Origin: Actinoplanes missouriensis 431
Lineage (GTDB): Bacteria; Actinomycetota; Actinomycetes; Mycobacteriales; Micromonosporaceae
Reading direction: 5' to 3'
DNA length: 64,000 nucleotides
Assembly: GCF_000284295.1 (NCBI RefSeq)
Contig: NC_017093.1
Coordinates: 1,922,001-1,986,000 of the forward strand
The notes under the pieces were generated by a model, which ran no database searches, was not told where the DNA came from, and was given only the letters and a program-made list of their open reading frames with translations. Both the position numbers and the translations under genes were made by a program. Shown here piece after piece: positions 63,335 through 64,000 of this stretch. Numbering within the stretch: the stretch's first letter is position 1; every line of letters begins with the position of its first letter.

Positions 63335-64000
63335 ATGTCCAACTTCAAGATTCGTAAGCCGGTCGATCCGCATGTGCTGATGCTGGAGGTGATCGGCAGC
63401 GCGCGGGTCTCCCCGAACGTCGTCCGGGTGACGTTCGGCGGAGCGGGGCTGGACCGGTTCACGCCGCTCGGCTACGACCAGTGGTTCCGGCTCTTCCTGG
63501 CGCGCCCCGGGCAGGACTCGCTCAAGCTGCCGACCCGCACGTCCGGCCTCTGGTACGCGCAGTACCTGGCGACCGCGAAGCCGAAGCGCCCGTTCGTCCG
63601 GAACTACACGGTTCGCGCGCACCGGCCGGGCGCGCTCGACGTCGACTTCGTGGTGCACGTGGACGCGGACGGGCACAGCGGTCCGGCGAGTTCGTTCGCG
63701 CTGAACGCGAAGCCCGGTGAGCAGGTCGGCCTGCTCGATCAGGGGTGTGGGTACAACCCGCGGAGCGAGCACGACTGGACGCTGATGGTCGCCGACGAGA
63801 CGGGGCTTCCGGCGGTCGCCGGGATCTGCGAGTCGCTGCCGGACGACGCGCGCGGGATCGCCATCGTGGAGTTGCCGTCGATCGAGGACAAGCAGGACTT
63901 CCGGGTGCCGGCGGGCGTCCGGCTGGTCTGGGTGCCGCGGGACGGCGCGGACGGGGTTCCGGGGCAGCGCGCGCTCGCCGTGCTGCGGGAGACGGAGCTG
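63335..64000 (+). CDS. Siderophore-interacting protein (FAD-dependent ferric reductase), partial
   Basis: 222 codons, open to the right edge. FAD-binding region: RVTFGGAGLDRFTPLG, FVRNYTVRAHRPGALDVDFV (the RxYTxR FAD motif) and HVDADGHSGPASSFALNAKPG (GPAxxWA-like). The start of the NAD(P)H/SIP domain follows (LMVADETGLPAVAGICESLP). The family frees iron by reducing ferric siderophores in the cytoplasm. ATG 63335 has GGAGG 4 nt upstream. The preceding iron box indicates iron-repressed expression. Confidence 0.93.
   Translation, partial: MSNFKIRKPVDPHVLMLEVIGSARVSPNVVRVTFGGAGLDRFTPLGYDQWFRLFLARPGQDSLKLPTRTSGLWYAQYLATAKPKRPFVRNYTVRAHRPGALDVDFVVHVDADGHSGPASSFALNAKPGEQVGLLDQGCGYNPRSEHDWTLMVADETGLPAVAGICESLPDDARGIAIVELPSIEDKQDFRVPAGVRLVWVPRDGADGVPGQRALAVLRETEL

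Overview
The window looks like chromosome of a very GC-rich filamentous actinobacterium, most likely Micromonosporaceae and Actinoplanes-like. The reasons are the GC-rich third codon positions, GTG/TTG starts, tightly overlapped operons, MalT-type LuxR regulators, DUF6325/DUF7144-type small membrane proteins and IdeR/DmdR-type iron boxes. The organism assignment is inference. I saw no rRNA, tRNA, CRISPR array, insertion sequence or phage gene.

Layout. 1-8.9 kb: the tail of a subtilisin-like protease gene, then four sensor histidine kinases (two MASE1/PAS, one GAF/multi-PAS, one GAF) with no response regulator beside them. 8.9-19.4 kb: an aminotransferase, small membrane proteins, an RDD protein, a SHOCT/DUF6325 operon, a large membrane protein, and a five-gene operon (small protein, DUF7144, AI-2E permease, DUF1269, DUF2252). 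19.4-32.4 kb: a SulP transporter, an MGH1-like glycosidase coupled to a GH13 amylase, two MalT-like LuxR ATPases, DUF7144 and YihY. 32.5-47 kb: a holin-like/phosphodiesterase fusion, an operon of glutamine amidotransferase, arginine deiminase and metallophosphoesterase, an Rv1733c-like protein with an MFS pump, a lipoprotein-DUF7144-YihY operon, a diacylglycerol-kinase-like protein, PPK2 with a K+ channel, and a DUF2550-like/DUF7144/HdeD operon. 47-55.9 kb: an operon of DUF2231, GadC-like antiporter, small protein and M20 peptidase, then ThrE, a second MFS pump, an aminopeptidase P and a lipoprotein. 56-64 kb: a third LuxR ATPase, then an iron-linked end (heterodimeric ABC exporter, hydrolase, siderophore-interacting protein) with two iron boxes.

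Main result. From 10.3 to 52.2 kb, 19 copies of a 17-bp palindrome TCAYCC-N5-GGRTGA lie upstream of nearly every transcription unit. Seven are perfect; about 0.01 would be expected by chance. In almost every case a -10-like hexamer (S-A-N-N-N-T) starts 22-24 bp downstream. Where the gap to the start codon is only 34-35 nt the gene usually lacks a good Shine-Dalgarno, which suggests a leaderless mRNA; where the gap is larger a good Shine-Dalgarno is usually present. This looks like one activator box next to the -35 region that co-ordinates a 42-kb stress-type regulon (polyphosphate, arginine deiminase, HdeD, GadC-like, SulP-neighbour glycosidases, Rv1733c-like, DUF1269/DUF7144). The regulator is unknown; the LuxR ATPases, and the kinases through an unlinked response regulator, are candidates. 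Positions were read by eye.
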